DNA of 64,000 nucleotides from Rhodoplanes sp. Z2-YC6860 (GCF_001579845.1 NZ_CP007440.1:7896029-7960028); one strand, 5' to 3'; counted from the stretch's first letter, positions 33,691 to 42,892 are shown. Program-made: numbers and translations. The notes: a model not told the origin generated them from the sequence alone.

Positions 33691-35097
33691 TCAGCCGGCA
33701 TAGCCCGTGACCGCGTAGAACACCAAACCCAGAGCCGAACAGGCTCCCAACACCGCGATCATATTGATCTTGAAGCGGAAGACCGCAACGAGTGCTCCCA
33801 TGGTCAGCACCAGCGATGGAATGTTGACCGATTTGAGCACCGGGATTTCGAGACTGAATCCCACCCAGCGGGCCTCGATCAATTCTGCGAACAGAACATG
33901 CAGCGCAAACCAGACCGCAAGATTGAGCACGACACCGACCACCGCCGCCGTGATGGTGGCGAGCGCTGCGCTGAGCGCCTTGTTGCTGCGCAGGGCTTCG
34001 ACATAGGGCGCGCCGACGAAAATCCAGAGGAAGCACGGCGTGAAGGTGACCCAGATCGCGAGGATACCGCCAAGCGTTCCCGCCATCAGCGGTGACAGCG
34101 AGCCGGGGTCCCGAAAGGCGCCCATGAAGCCCACGAACTGCAACACCATGATCAGCGGGCCCGGCGTCGTCTCGGCCATGCCGAGGCCGTCCAGCATTTC
34201 ACCCGGACGGAGCCAGCCGAGTGTCTGCACCGCCTCCTGCGCCACGTAGGCCAGAACCGCATAAGCGCCGCCGAACGTGACCACCGCCATCTTTGAGAAG
34301 AACACCGAAATCTGGCTGAAGACATTTCCGGTGCCAAGCGAGGCATTCAAGATCAAGACCGGCACGATCCAGAGCGCAAGCAGCGTACCGCCGATCTTGA
34401 GCGACCAGGATATGGGCGGACGCGCATGGTCCGGAATGTCCTCGCCCAGCGCACTCTCGGCGTCCGTCACGCCACGATCGGCCGATTTGTGACCGCCGCC
34501 GCCCTGGAAAGCCGGGTGACCCGCGCGGCCGCCGATGTAGCCGATAATCGCCGCAGCCAGGATGATGACGGGGAATGGAACGCCCAAGAAGAAAATCGCG
34601 ACGAAGGCAGCAGCGGCGAGCCCAACCATGATGTTGTTCTTCAGCGAGCGCTTGCCGATGCGCACGACGGCCTCAAGCACGATCGCCAGCACCGCGGCTT
34701 TGAGGCCGAAGAACAGCGCCTGCACGACGCCAACTTTTCCGTAGAGGGCGTAGATCCAGCTCAACGCCATGATGCAGATGAAGCCCGGCACAACGAACAG
34801 AATGCCCGCGACGAGACCGCCTTTGGTTTTGTGAAGCAGCCAGCCGATGTAAATCGCAAGCTGCTGAGCCTCAGGACCCGGCAACAGCATGCAGTAGTTC
34901 AGCGCGTGCAAGAACCGGGTTTCGCCGATCCACTTTTTCTCTTCCACCAGGATGCGGTGCATGACGGCGATCTGCCCGGCCGGACCGCCGAAGCTCAGCG
35001 CCGCGACTTTGGCCCATACCAGCACGGCCTCACGGAATGTGATGCCGTGAGCCGGCATGTCTTGGGTCCGTGCTCTTATATCTGCCGCCGTTGTCAT
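33691..35097 (-). CDS. chrA: Chromate transporter ChrA, two-domain type
   Basis: This 468-residue inner-membrane protein has two CHR halves, at about 25-200 and 270-460. The first holds LSFGGPAGQIAVMHR and MLLPGPEAQQLAIY; the second holds VTFGGAYAVLAYV and AETTPGPLIMVLQFVGF. Such long-chain ChrA proteins export chromate or act as chromate/sulfate antiporters. The gene sits downstream of a Tat-exported superoxide dismutase and upstream of three secreted-protein genes; the rhodanese-ChrB fusion lies 2.5 kb upstream on the same strand. Chromate reduction generates superoxide, so the neighbours fit. Confidence 0.93.
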   Translation of the reverse strand: MTTAADIRARTQDMPAHGITFREAVLVWAKVAALSFGGPAGQIAVMHRILVEEKKWIGETRFLHALNYCMLLPGPEAQQLAIYIGWLLHKTKGGLVAGILFVVPGFICIMALSWIYALYGKVGVVQALFFGLKAAVLAIVLEAVVRIGKRSLKNNIMVGLAAAAFVAIFFLGVPFPVIILAAAIIGYIGGRAGHPAFQGGGGHKSADRGVTDAESALGEDIPDHARPPISWSLKIGGTLLALWIVPVLILNASLGTGNVFSQISVFFSKMAVVTFGGAYAVLAYVAQEAVQTLGWLRPGEMLDGLGMAETTPGPLIMVLQFVGFMGAFRDPGSLSPLMAGTLGGILAIWVTFTPCFLWIFVGAPYVEALRSNKALSAALATITAAVVGVVLNLAVWFALHVLFAELIEARWVGFSLEIPVLKSVNIPSLVLTMGALVAVFRFKINMIAVLGACSALGLVFYAVTGYAG

Positions 35098-35234
35098 AGA
35101 CGATTTCTCTCGAAGTTCTGGGCGCGGGCGATCCCCGGGTGGGCAACAGCGCCCACCCGGGCCAGCGCTACTCGATTGAGTTACACGCCGCTCCGTGGAT
35201 CGTGCCGCGCTGATCCTGAGCGAGTTTCATCGCA

Positions 35235-35948
35235 TCAAGCCGATTTTCTGTATTGGTCGTAGAGCTTGGCGGCATTCTCCCAGTGGATCGCCTCCATGAA
35301 GATGTCGACGTATTTCGCCGCCGCTGCGCCGTAGTCCATGTGATAGGCGTGCTCGTACATATCGAGCACAAGCACCGGCCTGCCTCCCGCGATCGTCGTC
35401 GTGTGATCGGCAGCCCACTGATTCACGAGGCGCTTGTCGCGGGGCGAATAAGCGAGGATCACCCAACCCGAACCGCCGCCTTCCGCTTTACCCATGGCGG
35501 AGAACTCCGCGCGCCAACGTTCCATGCTGCCGAAATCCTTGGCGATTGCATCGGCAAGAGGCCCTTTGGGAAGGGCGCCACCGCCAAGTCCGTCGAAATA
35601 GATCTCGTGCAGGATCATCGAGTTTGTCGCGATCAACTCCTCGCGCTTCAGGCCGTTGATTTGGAAAACGGGAGCCTTGGCGAAGTCGAGCTCCGCGAGT
35701 TGCGTGCCGATCGCATTCAGGCGCTTCACGGCGCCCACATAGTTATTTTCGTAATGACTGGTGATGACCTTCTCCGAAATTCCGTTGATGGATTTGGGGT
35801 CGAGCGAGAGCGGCTTCGGCTGGTACTGCATCGGCTTGGCTCCGGTGGGTGCGGCGGTTTGTGCGACCGCTGGCGTCGCTGCCAGCGCGCTTGCTGCGAC
35901 AAATCCAGCGCCTTGAATAAAGCGGCGACGTTCAGTTTCCATCTTCAT
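35235..35948 (-). CDS. Tat-exported Fe/Mn superoxide dismutase
   Basis: This 237-residue protein has a twin-arginine signal peptide (ERRRFIQGAGF, cut near AVAQ) and a Fe/Mn-SOD fold. The four metal ligands are present: His65, His114 in MILHEIYF, Asp196 and His200 in LDMYEHAYHMDYG. His182 (ADHTTT) appears to replace the second-sphere Gln of most MnSODs, as in mycobacterial FeSOD. The gate residues His30 and Tyr34 of E. coli SodB appear to be Asn69 and Ala73. It is folded in the cytoplasm and exported, giving periplasmic protection. It lies 137 bases upstream of chrA. Confidence 0.88.
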   Translation of the reverse strand: MKMETERRRFIQGAGFVAASALAATPAVAQTAAPTGAKPMQYQPKPLSLDPKSINGISEKVITSHYENNYVGAVKRLNAIGTQLAELDFAKAPVFQINGLKREELIATNSMILHEIYFDGLGGGALPKGPLADAIAKDFGSMERWRAEFSAMGKAEGGGSGWVILAYSPRDKRLVNQWAADHTTTIAGGRPVLVLDMYEHAYHMDYGAAAAKYVDIFMEAIHWENAAKLYDQYRKSA

Positions 35949-36156
35949 GCTCTTTCAGTCCTTTGGTTTGCCCCCAAACACAGTTTCGTCACGGCGACGC
36001 CGTGACCTTCAAACTCGGTTGCGCATGCGATCGCGTCCGTGACGAAGCGGCCGTCACGCCTTGCGCGACAAGTGACAGACGCCCTGCCGCGCATGCGCGG
36101 CGTGATGCCGTAAATTGGAACGTTCTCTGGACTCACCCTCACCGATTCAGCAGTCG

Positions 36157-36552
36157 TCACGGATGCTTCCCCTTCGCAGTCTGATTTGCCGTGGCCGGCT
36201 TCGCCAGCTCACCCTCCAGAATCGAACCCTCGAAACCTTCACGCCTGAATTCGACCTTGGCGCCCGCGATCCAGACCTCGTAACAGCCGCCGGATTCGGT
36301 GCCGAGGTCGATGCAGAGCTGATCTTTCTCGACATGCCACTTTCCCGATCTCCGCTTACCCATGGACAGGCTCGCGAGGCTGCCGTCGCGCCCATAGGAG
36401 TCACGCCAATGCACGCCGTCGCTCATGTCCATGCCAACGAAGCGCCCTCGAATCTGCGCGCCGGAAAGCTTCCGGAACGTTTCGGCAGCGGCCGGCGCGA
36501 AGAGCAGGCCAACCAGGAACACAGCTGCCGCAACTCTCAACGCGACGACCAC
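36157..36552 (-). CDS. Small exported protein of unknown function
   Basis: This 131-residue protein has a signal peptide (ALRVAAAVFLVGLLFAPAAA) and a mature domain reading FRKLSGAQIRGRFVGMDMSDG then WHVEKDQLCIDLGTESGGCYEVW, with two cysteines. This resembles small periplasmic domains seen next to stress proteins, but I cannot name the family. I chose the GTG at 36552, which has GGGAGA six bases upstream; the longer frame to 36612 adds residues without a signal. It lies 65 bases after the DUF1259 gene and 208 bases before the SOD gene. Confidence 0.65.
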   Translation of the reverse strand: MVVALRVAAAVFLVGLLFAPAAAETFRKLSGAQIRGRFVGMDMSDGVHWRDSYGRDGSLASLSMGKRRSGKWHVEKDQLCIDLGTESGGCYEVWIAGAKVEFRREGFEGSILEGELAKPATANQTAKGKHP

Positions 36553-36617
36553 AGTTTGTCTCCCATTGCGGACACACAGCGGCGAACCACCCCAGCCCGC
36601 CGCTGCGCACACACGTC

Positions 36618-37511
36618 TCAGTTCGTCTTGCTGGCCGTCTTGTCGATCGCCGCACGCAATCCTTTGGCGAGCTTGATCGCGTCGTCGTTCGCCCAGAAGT
36701 GCATGAAGATGATCCGCGGCTGCTCGGTCAGCATGTGACTGTGGATCGCCGTCACCTCGATGCCGTTGCTGCGCAACGCCTTCACCACCGGATTGACCTC
36801 CTCGCCCGTGAGCACAAAGTCGCCGGTGATCGCGGCCTTGCCGCCGCCGGTCGGCTGGAAGCCCATCGCGGAGTTCACACCCATGGGGCCGGTCGGCGTC
36901 AACGCCATGCCGTTCTCGGTGATGGGATCGCGACGCGGGACGCCAAGCTGATACACGCCGCCATTGGCCTGGCCTTTTGCGCCGATGATCTGGTCGATCT
37001 GCGCGGTGTCGAGGTCGATCGCAGGCTGCTGCGCGGGTGGCGCGGCCACCGTCATCGGCGTCTTGCTTTCAGCGATGCCCTCGCGGATCGCATTGGCAAG
37101 CTTCACGGGATCGCCGTGACCTCCGACATGCATGTAGAAGGTCGCGGGGTTCGCCCGCAGCAGGTGATTGTGCACGGCGGTGATCTCGAGCCCGTTGGCG
37201 ATCATCTTCGCCATGACCGGATTGATCTCGGTCTCAAGCAACACGAGATCGCCCATCACCATCGCCTGGCCGTGCATGGGCTTGAACACCACCCAGCCGC
37301 CGAGCGCCAGTCCGGGTTTGATCGTGACGCCATCGAGAGTGACGTTCAGATCCGTGCGCGGAAAAGGATAGCGATGGGTATCTCCGACGACCGCAGCCTT
37401 GCGGCCGAGCGCTCCGTCGACCGCATTCCAATCAACGTCCTGCGCGGCCGCCGCCGTTGCGCCGGCGGCAAGAAGGCCAGCGGCAGTTATGAATGGGATC
37501 ATGCACTTCAT
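36618..37511 (-). CDS. DUF1259 (LppY/LpqO family) exported protein
   Basis: This 297-residue protein has a signal peptide (AAGLLAAGATAAAAQ) and two copies of the DUF1259 fold at about 27-150 and 165-290. Each copy carries a His motif: AVHNHLLRANPATFYMHVGG in the first and IHSHMLTEQPRIIFMHFW in the second. The ATG at 37511 follows GGAGAAG and is preferred to a start at 37733. LppY/LpqO proteins are extracytoplasmic and uncharacterised. The gene lies 86 bases after the rhodanese-ChrB gene in the chromate block. Confidence 0.85.
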   Translation of the reverse strand: MKCMIPFITAAGLLAAGATAAAAQDVDWNAVDGALGRKAAVVGDTHRYPFPRTDLNVTLDGVTIKPGLALGGWVVFKPMHGQAMVMGDLVLLETEINPVMAKMIANGLEITAVHNHLLRANPATFYMHVGGHGDPVKLANAIREGIAESKTPMTVAAPPAQQPAIDLDTAQIDQIIGAKGQANGGVYQLGVPRRDPITENGMALTPTGPMGVNSAMGFQPTGGGKAAITGDFVLTGEEVNPVVKALRSNGIEVTAIHSHMLTEQPRIIFMHFWANDDAIKLAKGLRAAIDKTASKTN

Positions 37512-37597
37512 ACAGCTTCTCCTTATGGGCTGACGCCCGGCTCGTTGCCCCCGAACCTGGTTCAAGTGGATGGACGCTCCTTCGGCGCTGTGGGAAT

Positions 37598-38392
37598 TCA
37601 TGAGCGCGCCTTCAGTTGCATCCGGCACCACGTGTAGAGCGCGTCGTAGATCACGAGGCCATGACGCAGCATGGCGTGGTCGTCGGGAAAATTCGCCGAG
37701 AGGCCATACGAAACAGCGAGCAGCCCTTCGCATTGCGGAGCAAGCTTCGGCATCGACGTGTCCGCGCCCCGCACAATGGTTGCGAGCGTATCGAGCGCGT
37801 CGTCGTGGATGTCATAGAGGCGGATGATGGCGTCGAAGGAGCATTGATCGCCGACATGGCCGAACGTCGCGTCCGGGATGTCGTAAGGCGTGCCGCCGAG
37901 CTTCTCCGCGGTCGCGGCCACTTCAGACGCCGGCACGTAGACGAATCTGGCTTCTGGATCGACGAAGCGGCTCACCAGCCAGGGACAGGCGATGCGGTCG
38001 ATCTTCGGATGCTCCCGCGTGACCCAGATCGATTCTTCGGGTCCACGCTTGAGCCGGGTCGGCCGCTTCTGCTCACGCCACGCCGCGATCCCGCCTGCGA
38101 GATAGTTTGCATCGAAACCTTTGGCGCGCAGCGCCGCGGCGGCGCCCTGGCTGACCTCATGGCCATGGACGCAGTAGGTCACGATCGCCTTGGCGGACGG
38201 AAGCGCCGGGGCCCACTCTTCAATCGCATCGGGCGCACGCCGCATGGCGCCGACGATGCGCGTCATATCCTCGTCAAAGGCCTTGGCCCGCCGGACATCG
38301 ATCAGCAGCGGCGCGTTCTGCGTGCCGAGCCGGCCGTACAGATCATCGGGAGTGGTGGCGTGGGGAGTGACGGAGTGGATCTGATCGTCCAT
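37598..38392 (-). CDS. Rhodanese-ChrB fusion protein
   Basis: This 264-residue protein joins an N-terminal rhodanese domain (residues 5-115) with active Cys74 in VTYCVHGHEVS to a C-terminal chromate-resistance ChrB domain (about 120-264, WVTREHPKIDRIACPWLVSRF). The N-terminal regulator half of classic ChrB is absent, so it is probably an enzyme or sensor rather than a DNA-binding regulator. The ATG at 38392 is favoured over an upstream start at 38473 because the rhodanese fold begins there. It lies 86 bases before the DUF1259 gene. The combination suggests sulfur or thiol chemistry coupled to chromate stress. Confidence 0.88.
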   Translation of the reverse strand: MDDQIHSVTPHATTPDDLYGRLGTQNAPLLIDVRRAKAFDEDMTRIVGAMRRAPDAIEEWAPALPSAKAIVTYCVHGHEVSQGAAAALRAKGFDANYLAGGIAAWREQKRPTRLKRGPEESIWVTREHPKIDRIACPWLVSRFVDPEARFVYVPASEVAATAEKLGGTPYDIPDATFGHVGDQCSFDAIIRLYDIHDDALDTLATIVRGADTSMPKLAPQCEGLLAVSYGLSANFPDDHAMLRHGLVIYDALYTWCRMQLKARS

Positions 38393-38528
38393 GCGCAATC
38401 GCCTCGACAAGTCGAGTGTTGCGCAGAGCTTGGACGTGAGAGACCGTCTAGAGGGGAGTCTGCGTTTCCCCATTGTCTAAGCTAGTCCCTCGGCTGCGCG
38501 ATCGCAACCGGGAAACCGGTTCATCCTT

Positions 38529-39566
38529 TTACATGTGTTTGCGAAGCGACGAAGACAGGCATGCCAACGTCCGCTGCGCGATCGCGCGCGGCGCGGTATC
38601 CGGAAACGGAAAGACCGAGCTCACATTGATCTCGCAGAGGACATAGGTGTCGTCTCCGGCGGTGTCGCGCGGCCCGAGCATGAAATCCGCGTCCCAGATC
38701 GCCGGCAGCTCGTGCCGCGGGATATCCAGCAAAGAGATCAGCTCCGGCGTCCACTGCTCTTCCATCAACCGGCGCAGGCGTTGGAAACGGTGGTCGGTTT
38801 CGGAGGTGTAGAGTCGCGGTCCGGCTGCGGCGCGTTCGGCCGGTCCCTCGACCAGGGCTTTGACTTTCTGGTGACCGAAGCCGGCGCAGCGGTCGCCGGC
38901 CATGTAGCAACGCACCATGCCTTCGCTCAAACGCGACTGGAATTGCTGATCGATCACACAACCGTCTTCGAAATAGTCGGCACACCGTGCGAGAAACTCG
39001 TCCAGCGTCAACTCCTCCGGCGTGTCTTTGGTGGCATCCAGGACACGGACCATTCGACCCGCCAGCATCTCGACCTTCCAGACGCCCTGGCCGCCGTTGC
39101 CACGATTGCGTTTGATCACGCGCGGACCGGCGGCGAGCCGCACCGGCAATTCGAGGCGCATCGCCTCGGCCGTTCGGTAGAGGGCCGTATCGCAGCCCCA
39201 GCTCATCGTGCTGGTGCGGCAGAGCACCTCCTTGGTGCCCATTTTCAGAATGACATCGGGATGGGCACTCACCCAGACACCGCGCGCGGCAACCTCGCGC
39301 AGCAGCGCGTCGAGTCTGGCGCGGTTTCGCCCCTCATGAATCGGATTGACCCAGGCCAGTACGCCGTCGAGCGTCAGGAGTTGCGCGCGCACGGCGTCCC
39401 GAACATCGTCCTCATAGACCACCGGTTCGGCGTCGATGCCGGCCTCGGCCAAGGCCGCGAACGCATCTTTGAGGCGGCTGTTCTGTGGCGTCGTCGTCGC
39501 GCGCATGTCCGCGTCGCCGCGCGACAGGACGCCCACTCGCAAAGTTGCATTGTGGTTTGTGTTCAT
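38529..39566 (-). CDS. ATP-grasp-like protein (Cj0069 family)
   Basis: This 345-residue protein looks like an ATP-grasp enzyme similar to the Cj0069 family. The glycine-rich ATP loop is RVIKRNRGNGGQGVWKVE and the likely metal-binding end is LCEINVSSVFPFPD. Related folds ligate a carboxylate to an amine or thiol through an acyl phosphate. The start at 39566 has GAGG upstream and is preferred to a longer frame that continues to 39734. It lies ten bases after the MATE gene and 136 bases before the rhodanese-ChrB gene, so it could make a small peptide or conjugate tied to export or stress. The product is unknown. Confidence 0.75.
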   Translation of the reverse strand: MNTNHNATLRVGVLSRGDADMRATTTPQNSRLKDAFAALAEAGIDAEPVVYEDDVRDAVRAQLLTLDGVLAWVNPIHEGRNRARLDALLREVAARGVWVSAHPDVILKMGTKEVLCRTSTMSWGCDTALYRTAEAMRLELPVRLAAGPRVIKRNRGNGGQGVWKVEMLAGRMVRVLDATKDTPEELTLDEFLARCADYFEDGCVIDQQFQSRLSEGMVRCYMAGDRCAGFGHQKVKALVEGPAERAAAGPRLYTSETDHRFQRLRRLMEEQWTPELISLLDIPRHELPAIWDADFMLGPRDTAGDDTYVLCEINVSSVFPFPDTAPRAIAQRTLACLSSSLRKHM

Positions 39567-39576
39567 GATGCAAACC

Positions 39577-41001
39577 TCAAGAAGCGGAGGCGCCGGAGCG
39601 GTCCGGCGGCTCAACACGGAAAACTGTCCAAACGAGCAGAATGGCGTAGAGCGCAAAGCCTGCGGCCACGGCCGAGAAGAATCCCGGAATGCCGAGGCCC
39701 AGCCAATGCACGACAGCGAGTCCCGCGCCCGCACTCACGATCAAGCGCACCGCATTGGCGCTCATGGCCGCAGCACCCCGACCGAGACCCTGGCTGACAA
39801 AGAAGAGGCCAAACCCGAGACCGAAACAGACATAGACTGGCCCGACAACACGCAGATAGAGCGCGCCGATCCGTTCGACTTCGGCATTGTCGCTGAACAG
39901 CCCTAACCACAAGCTCGGTTGCAGCGCGACGATGAGCCCGAGCGTGCCGCACACCACCGCAATCGTCGCCGTCCCCGTCCATGCGATGCGGCGCGCGCGG
40001 TCATATTGGCGAGCGCCCCAGTTCGTCCCGACCATGGCGACGATGGCGGTCCCGAAGCCGAACGCAATGGGCTGCATGATGTATTCAAGCCGCGCCCCCA
40101 TGGCATAGCCAATCGCAGCCTCCGGTCCAAACTGACCGGCGATGCCCGTCAACAGCACAACGGACAAATTCGTAATGGCCGTGTTGATCAGACCAGGCAC
40201 GCCGACCTTGAGGATGTCGGCGAACATTTCCCATCGCGGCACGCGGCCGCGGAAGCTCAGCCGCACGATCGAGCGGGACGAGCGCAGATAAGCCAGCATG
40301 ATGAGGCTGCCCACCGCGAAGGGAATGACCAGTCCCCAACCGGCGCCGGCTGGGCCAAGCGCAGGAATCGGACCCCACCCGAAGATCAGCGCAGGCGACA
40401 TCGCAATGTGCGCCACCACGCAGCCGACCAGAACACCGGCGTGGAGGCTCATATTCCCGGTGCCGCGCACGGCGTTACCGAGAAGGTTGAGTACGGTGAT
40501 GCAGACGGCTCCGCCGAGCGCGACATTGGCATACGAGAGCGCGTCCGTGAGCATCATGCCGCGTCCGCCCATCCACCCGAAAATGAACGGCGCTGCAACC
40601 AACATTATCGTCGAGAAAATCGCGCCCAGCGCAAGCGCGAGCAGAAATGCGTGAAAAACCAGATCGTCGGCGCGTTCGCGTTTGTTGGCGCCGAGTGCCC
40701 GCGCCACGGCCGACGACACGCCTGCGCCCATGCCGCTGTTGGTGGTTTGCAGAACGAGCATGATCCAGGGAAACGCGAGCGATGCGCCCGCAAGCGCGTC
40801 CGTCCCGATCCGGCCAAGGAAAAAGCCGTCGAACGTGATCACGCCAACGAAAGCGAGGAAATTCAGCACGTTGGGCGCCGCGAGGCGCAGCAGTGTTGCG
40901 AAGACCGGCCCTTCGAGCAGGAACTTGGTGCGCGCCGCGGGAGATTGCGGGCCAGGCTTCGCTGCCTCAGGCGAGGCAATGGACTGAGCTTGCAGAGTCA
41001 T
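39577..41001 (-). CDS. MATE family efflux transporter
   Basis: This 474-residue inner-membrane protein has about 12 hydrophobic helices in two related halves, starting LLRLAAPNVLNFLAFVGVITF and repeating as ILKVGVPGLINTAITNLSVV, the MATE arrangement. The ATG at 41001 follows GGGAGG, while the frame upstream to 41076 lacks a ribosome site. MATE proteins exchange H+ or Na+ for drugs, cations or metabolites. Its neighbour ten bases downstream is the ATP-grasp gene, which suggests export of an ATP-grasp product, though this is inference. Confidence 0.92.
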   Translation of the reverse strand: MTLQAQSIASPEAAKPGPQSPAARTKFLLEGPVFATLLRLAAPNVLNFLAFVGVITFDGFFLGRIGTDALAGASLAFPWIMLVLQTTNSGMGAGVSSAVARALGANKRERADDLVFHAFLLALALGAIFSTIMLVAAPFIFGWMGGRGMMLTDALSYANVALGGAVCITVLNLLGNAVRGTGNMSLHAGVLVGCVVAHIAMSPALIFGWGPIPALGPAGAGWGLVIPFAVGSLIMLAYLRSSRSIVRLSFRGRVPRWEMFADILKVGVPGLINTAITNLSVVLLTGIAGQFGPEAAIGYAMGARLEYIMQPIAFGFGTAIVAMVGTNWGARQYDRARRIAWTGTATIAVVCGTLGLIVALQPSLWLGLFSDNAEVERIGALYLRVVGPVYVCFGLGFGLFFVSQGLGRGAAAMSANAVRLIVSAGAGLAVVHWLGLGIPGFFSAVAAGFALYAILLVWTVFRVEPPDRSGASAS

Positions 41002-41138
41002 CAAACGCCTCCCATCCCTCGGCGGGATCGGAGCAGCGCTTGGACAAAGCGTCTTGGGAAAGCCGGGCGGCTGCAAATGAATGCCCGACGCTTTGGAAGA
41101 TGTCCCGGCTATGCGGGGATGTCAATCTGCTTTCGGAC

Positions 41139-41909
41139 TCACTGCCGCTCGTTGAGACGCGCGACCCAGCCCTCGCCCGCGAGCCACGGCTCGAGCGCCG
41201 CGCGGCTCGGCGCCTTCCCGTCGACCGCTTCGACCGCACGCCACGCAAGGCACAAGTTGCAGGACATCACCGGCGGCCCGCCCCAGCCGATCGCATCAGC
41301 AATCGGCCGCAAGGTCGGCATCCCGGTGCCGAGCATGATGATCGCATCGAGCGGCTTGTCCTTGAGGGTCTGCAGCGCCTCCGAGGCATTCGAGCCGCCG
41401 AGGCTGTAGATCGGATGGAACGTGCTGCTCTCGTTGAATACCAGCGCCACGCCGCCGACGTCGAAGCCATGGCTCTGCCAATAGGCGACGCTCGCCTTGT
41501 TGAGATCGTCAGGATAAGGCGACACCAGCCCCAGCCGCTTCGCTTTCAACACTGTCAGTGCATCGACCACCGCCAGCGCCGCCGTGATGAACGGATGCTT
41601 GTGGCGCTCCGCGATATCGCGCACCACCGCGGCCTCGCGCTCGCGGCCGGCGAGATACGACGCGCCGGTGCACGCCGCCGCCACCGCGCCGACCGGCGCG
41701 TTGGCGAACTGCTTCAGCGAGGCGCCGTAGTTGTCGAAATAATCCACCAGCCGCGCCGAGATCGAAGGCTTGTCGCTCATCAGCCGCGCGTTGATCATCG
41801 CAACGCCGCGCGGCCAGAGGATGTTGAACTCCGGCTCGACCGTGGTGTTGGCCTGCGGCGTCAGCATGCCGACCAGGCCGCGTGAGGCGTATTCGAGCGA
41901 CATGATCAA
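41139..41909 (-). CDS. Maleate isomerase / Asp-Glu racemase-like enzyme
   Basis: This 256-residue protein has the maleate cis-trans isomerase and arylmalonate decarboxylase type fold. Two conserved cysteine regions are visible: Cys80 in AAACTGASYL and Cys217 (with Cys220) in VMSCNLCLAW. The N-terminal PQANTTVEPE block is typical of maleate isomerase. It is the last gene of a five-gene operon and its ATG overlaps the stop of the Bug binding protein (ATGA). It probably isomerises a cis unsaturated diacid formed by ring cleavage before the LeuCD-like hydratase acts. The exact substrate is not known. Confidence 0.85.
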   Translation of the reverse strand: MIMSLEYASRGLVGMLTPQANTTVEPEFNILWPRGVAMINARLMSDKPSISARLVDYFDNYGASLKQFANAPVGAVAAACTGASYLAGREREAAVVRDIAERHKHPFITAALAVVDALTVLKAKRLGLVSPYPDDLNKASVAYWQSHGFDVGGVALVFNESSTFHPIYSLGGSNASEALQTLKDKPLDAIIMLGTGMPTLRPIADAIGWGGPPVMSCNLCLAWRAVEAVDGKAPSRAALEPWLAGEGWVARLNERQ

Positions 41910-42892
41910 TCCGGCGCCTTCGCGCCTGACTCCTTCACCACCTGACCGAGCCGCACCATGTCACGCTTGACCATCGCGCCAAGTTCCTCGGGCGTGCTGG
42001 GCGTCACGAGAGCGGCCTGCGGCAGCAGCGTGTCCTGCACGTCTTTGCTCTGCAGCGCCTTGACGAATTCGGCGTTGAGCTTCTGCACGATCGGCGCGGG
42101 CGTGCCGGCCGGCGCGAACAGCCCGAACCATTGCTGCATCTGCACGTCAGGATAACCGGCCTCCGGCATGGTCGGCACGTCGGGGATGCGCGGATGGCGT
42201 TTCGTGCCCGCGATGGCTAGCATGCGGAGATGGCCGGCTTCGACCTGCGGGCCGGTCGAGAGATAAGCCGCGAACAGCATGTCGACCCGTCCCGCAACCG
42301 TATCGGTCACGGCCGGCGCGATGCCGCGATAGGGCACGTGCAGCAGTTTGATCTGGGCGTGCTTGGCCAGCAGCACGCCGAGCAGATGTCCGCCGGTGCC
42401 GATGCCCTGCGAGCCGTAGCTCAGCCCTTCGGGCTTGCTCTTGGCATAGGCGACAAGCTCGGCGACCGACTTCGCCGGGCTCGCGGTCGGAACAACGAGG
42501 ATATTGTTGAAGGCGATCAGCGCTGTGATCGGCTGGAAATCCTTGACCGGATCGAACTTCAGATCGCTGTAGAGCGTCGGATTGATGGCGTGCGTGCCGG
42601 TGTGACCGGTCATCAGCAGGTAGCCGTCAGGCGCCGCGTTCTTGATCGCCATCGCGGCGACGTTGCCGGCCGCGCCGGGACGATTCTCGATGATGATCGG
42701 CTGCTTCAGGCTTTCCGACACCTTGTTGGCCACGAGCCGCACCACGATGTCGGTGCTGCCTCCCGGCGGGAACGGCACCAGGATCGTGATCGGCCGCGAC
42801 GGATAATCGTCGGCGCGCGCGACCCCGCCCAACACGGCGCCAAGCGCCACGACCGCGAACATAAGAACGGACCGCGAAGACTTCCAGTTCAT
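41906..42892 (-). CDS. Bug/TctC family tripartite-type binding protein
   Basis: This 328-residue periplasmic protein has a signal peptide (VALGAVLGGVARA) followed by the Bug-family start DDYPSRPITILVPFPPGGSTD. Other blocks are VIENRPGAAGNVAA and the ligand loop YGSQGIGTGGHLLG. The ATG at 42892 is preferred to an upstream in-frame start at 42955. Bug proteins bind carboxylates for TTT transporters or act as sensors; no TctA/TctB membrane genes are in the window. It lies between the FAD monooxygenase and the maleate-isomerase-like gene. Confidence 0.9.
   Translation of the reverse strand: MNWKSSRSVLMFAVVALGAVLGGVARADDYPSRPITILVPFPPGGSTDIVVRLVANKVSESLKQPIIIENRPGAAGNVAAMAIKNAAPDGYLLMTGHTGTHAINPTLYSDLKFDPVKDFQPITALIAFNNILVVPTASPAKSVAELVAYAKSKPEGLSYGSQGIGTGGHLLGVLLAKHAQIKLLHVPYRGIAPAVTDTVAGRVDMLFAAYLSTGPQVEAGHLRMLAIAGTKRHPRIPDVPTMPEAGYPDVQMQQWFGLFAPAGTPAPIVQKLNAEFVKALQSKDVQDTLLPQAALVTPSTPEELGAMVKRDMVRLGQVVKESGAKAPD

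Noticed and set aside
38500-38526. A fourth family A repeat
   Set aside because: Only a short GGGAAACCGGTT core remains and the GCATGATC ends are missing, so it may be a remnant or chance.
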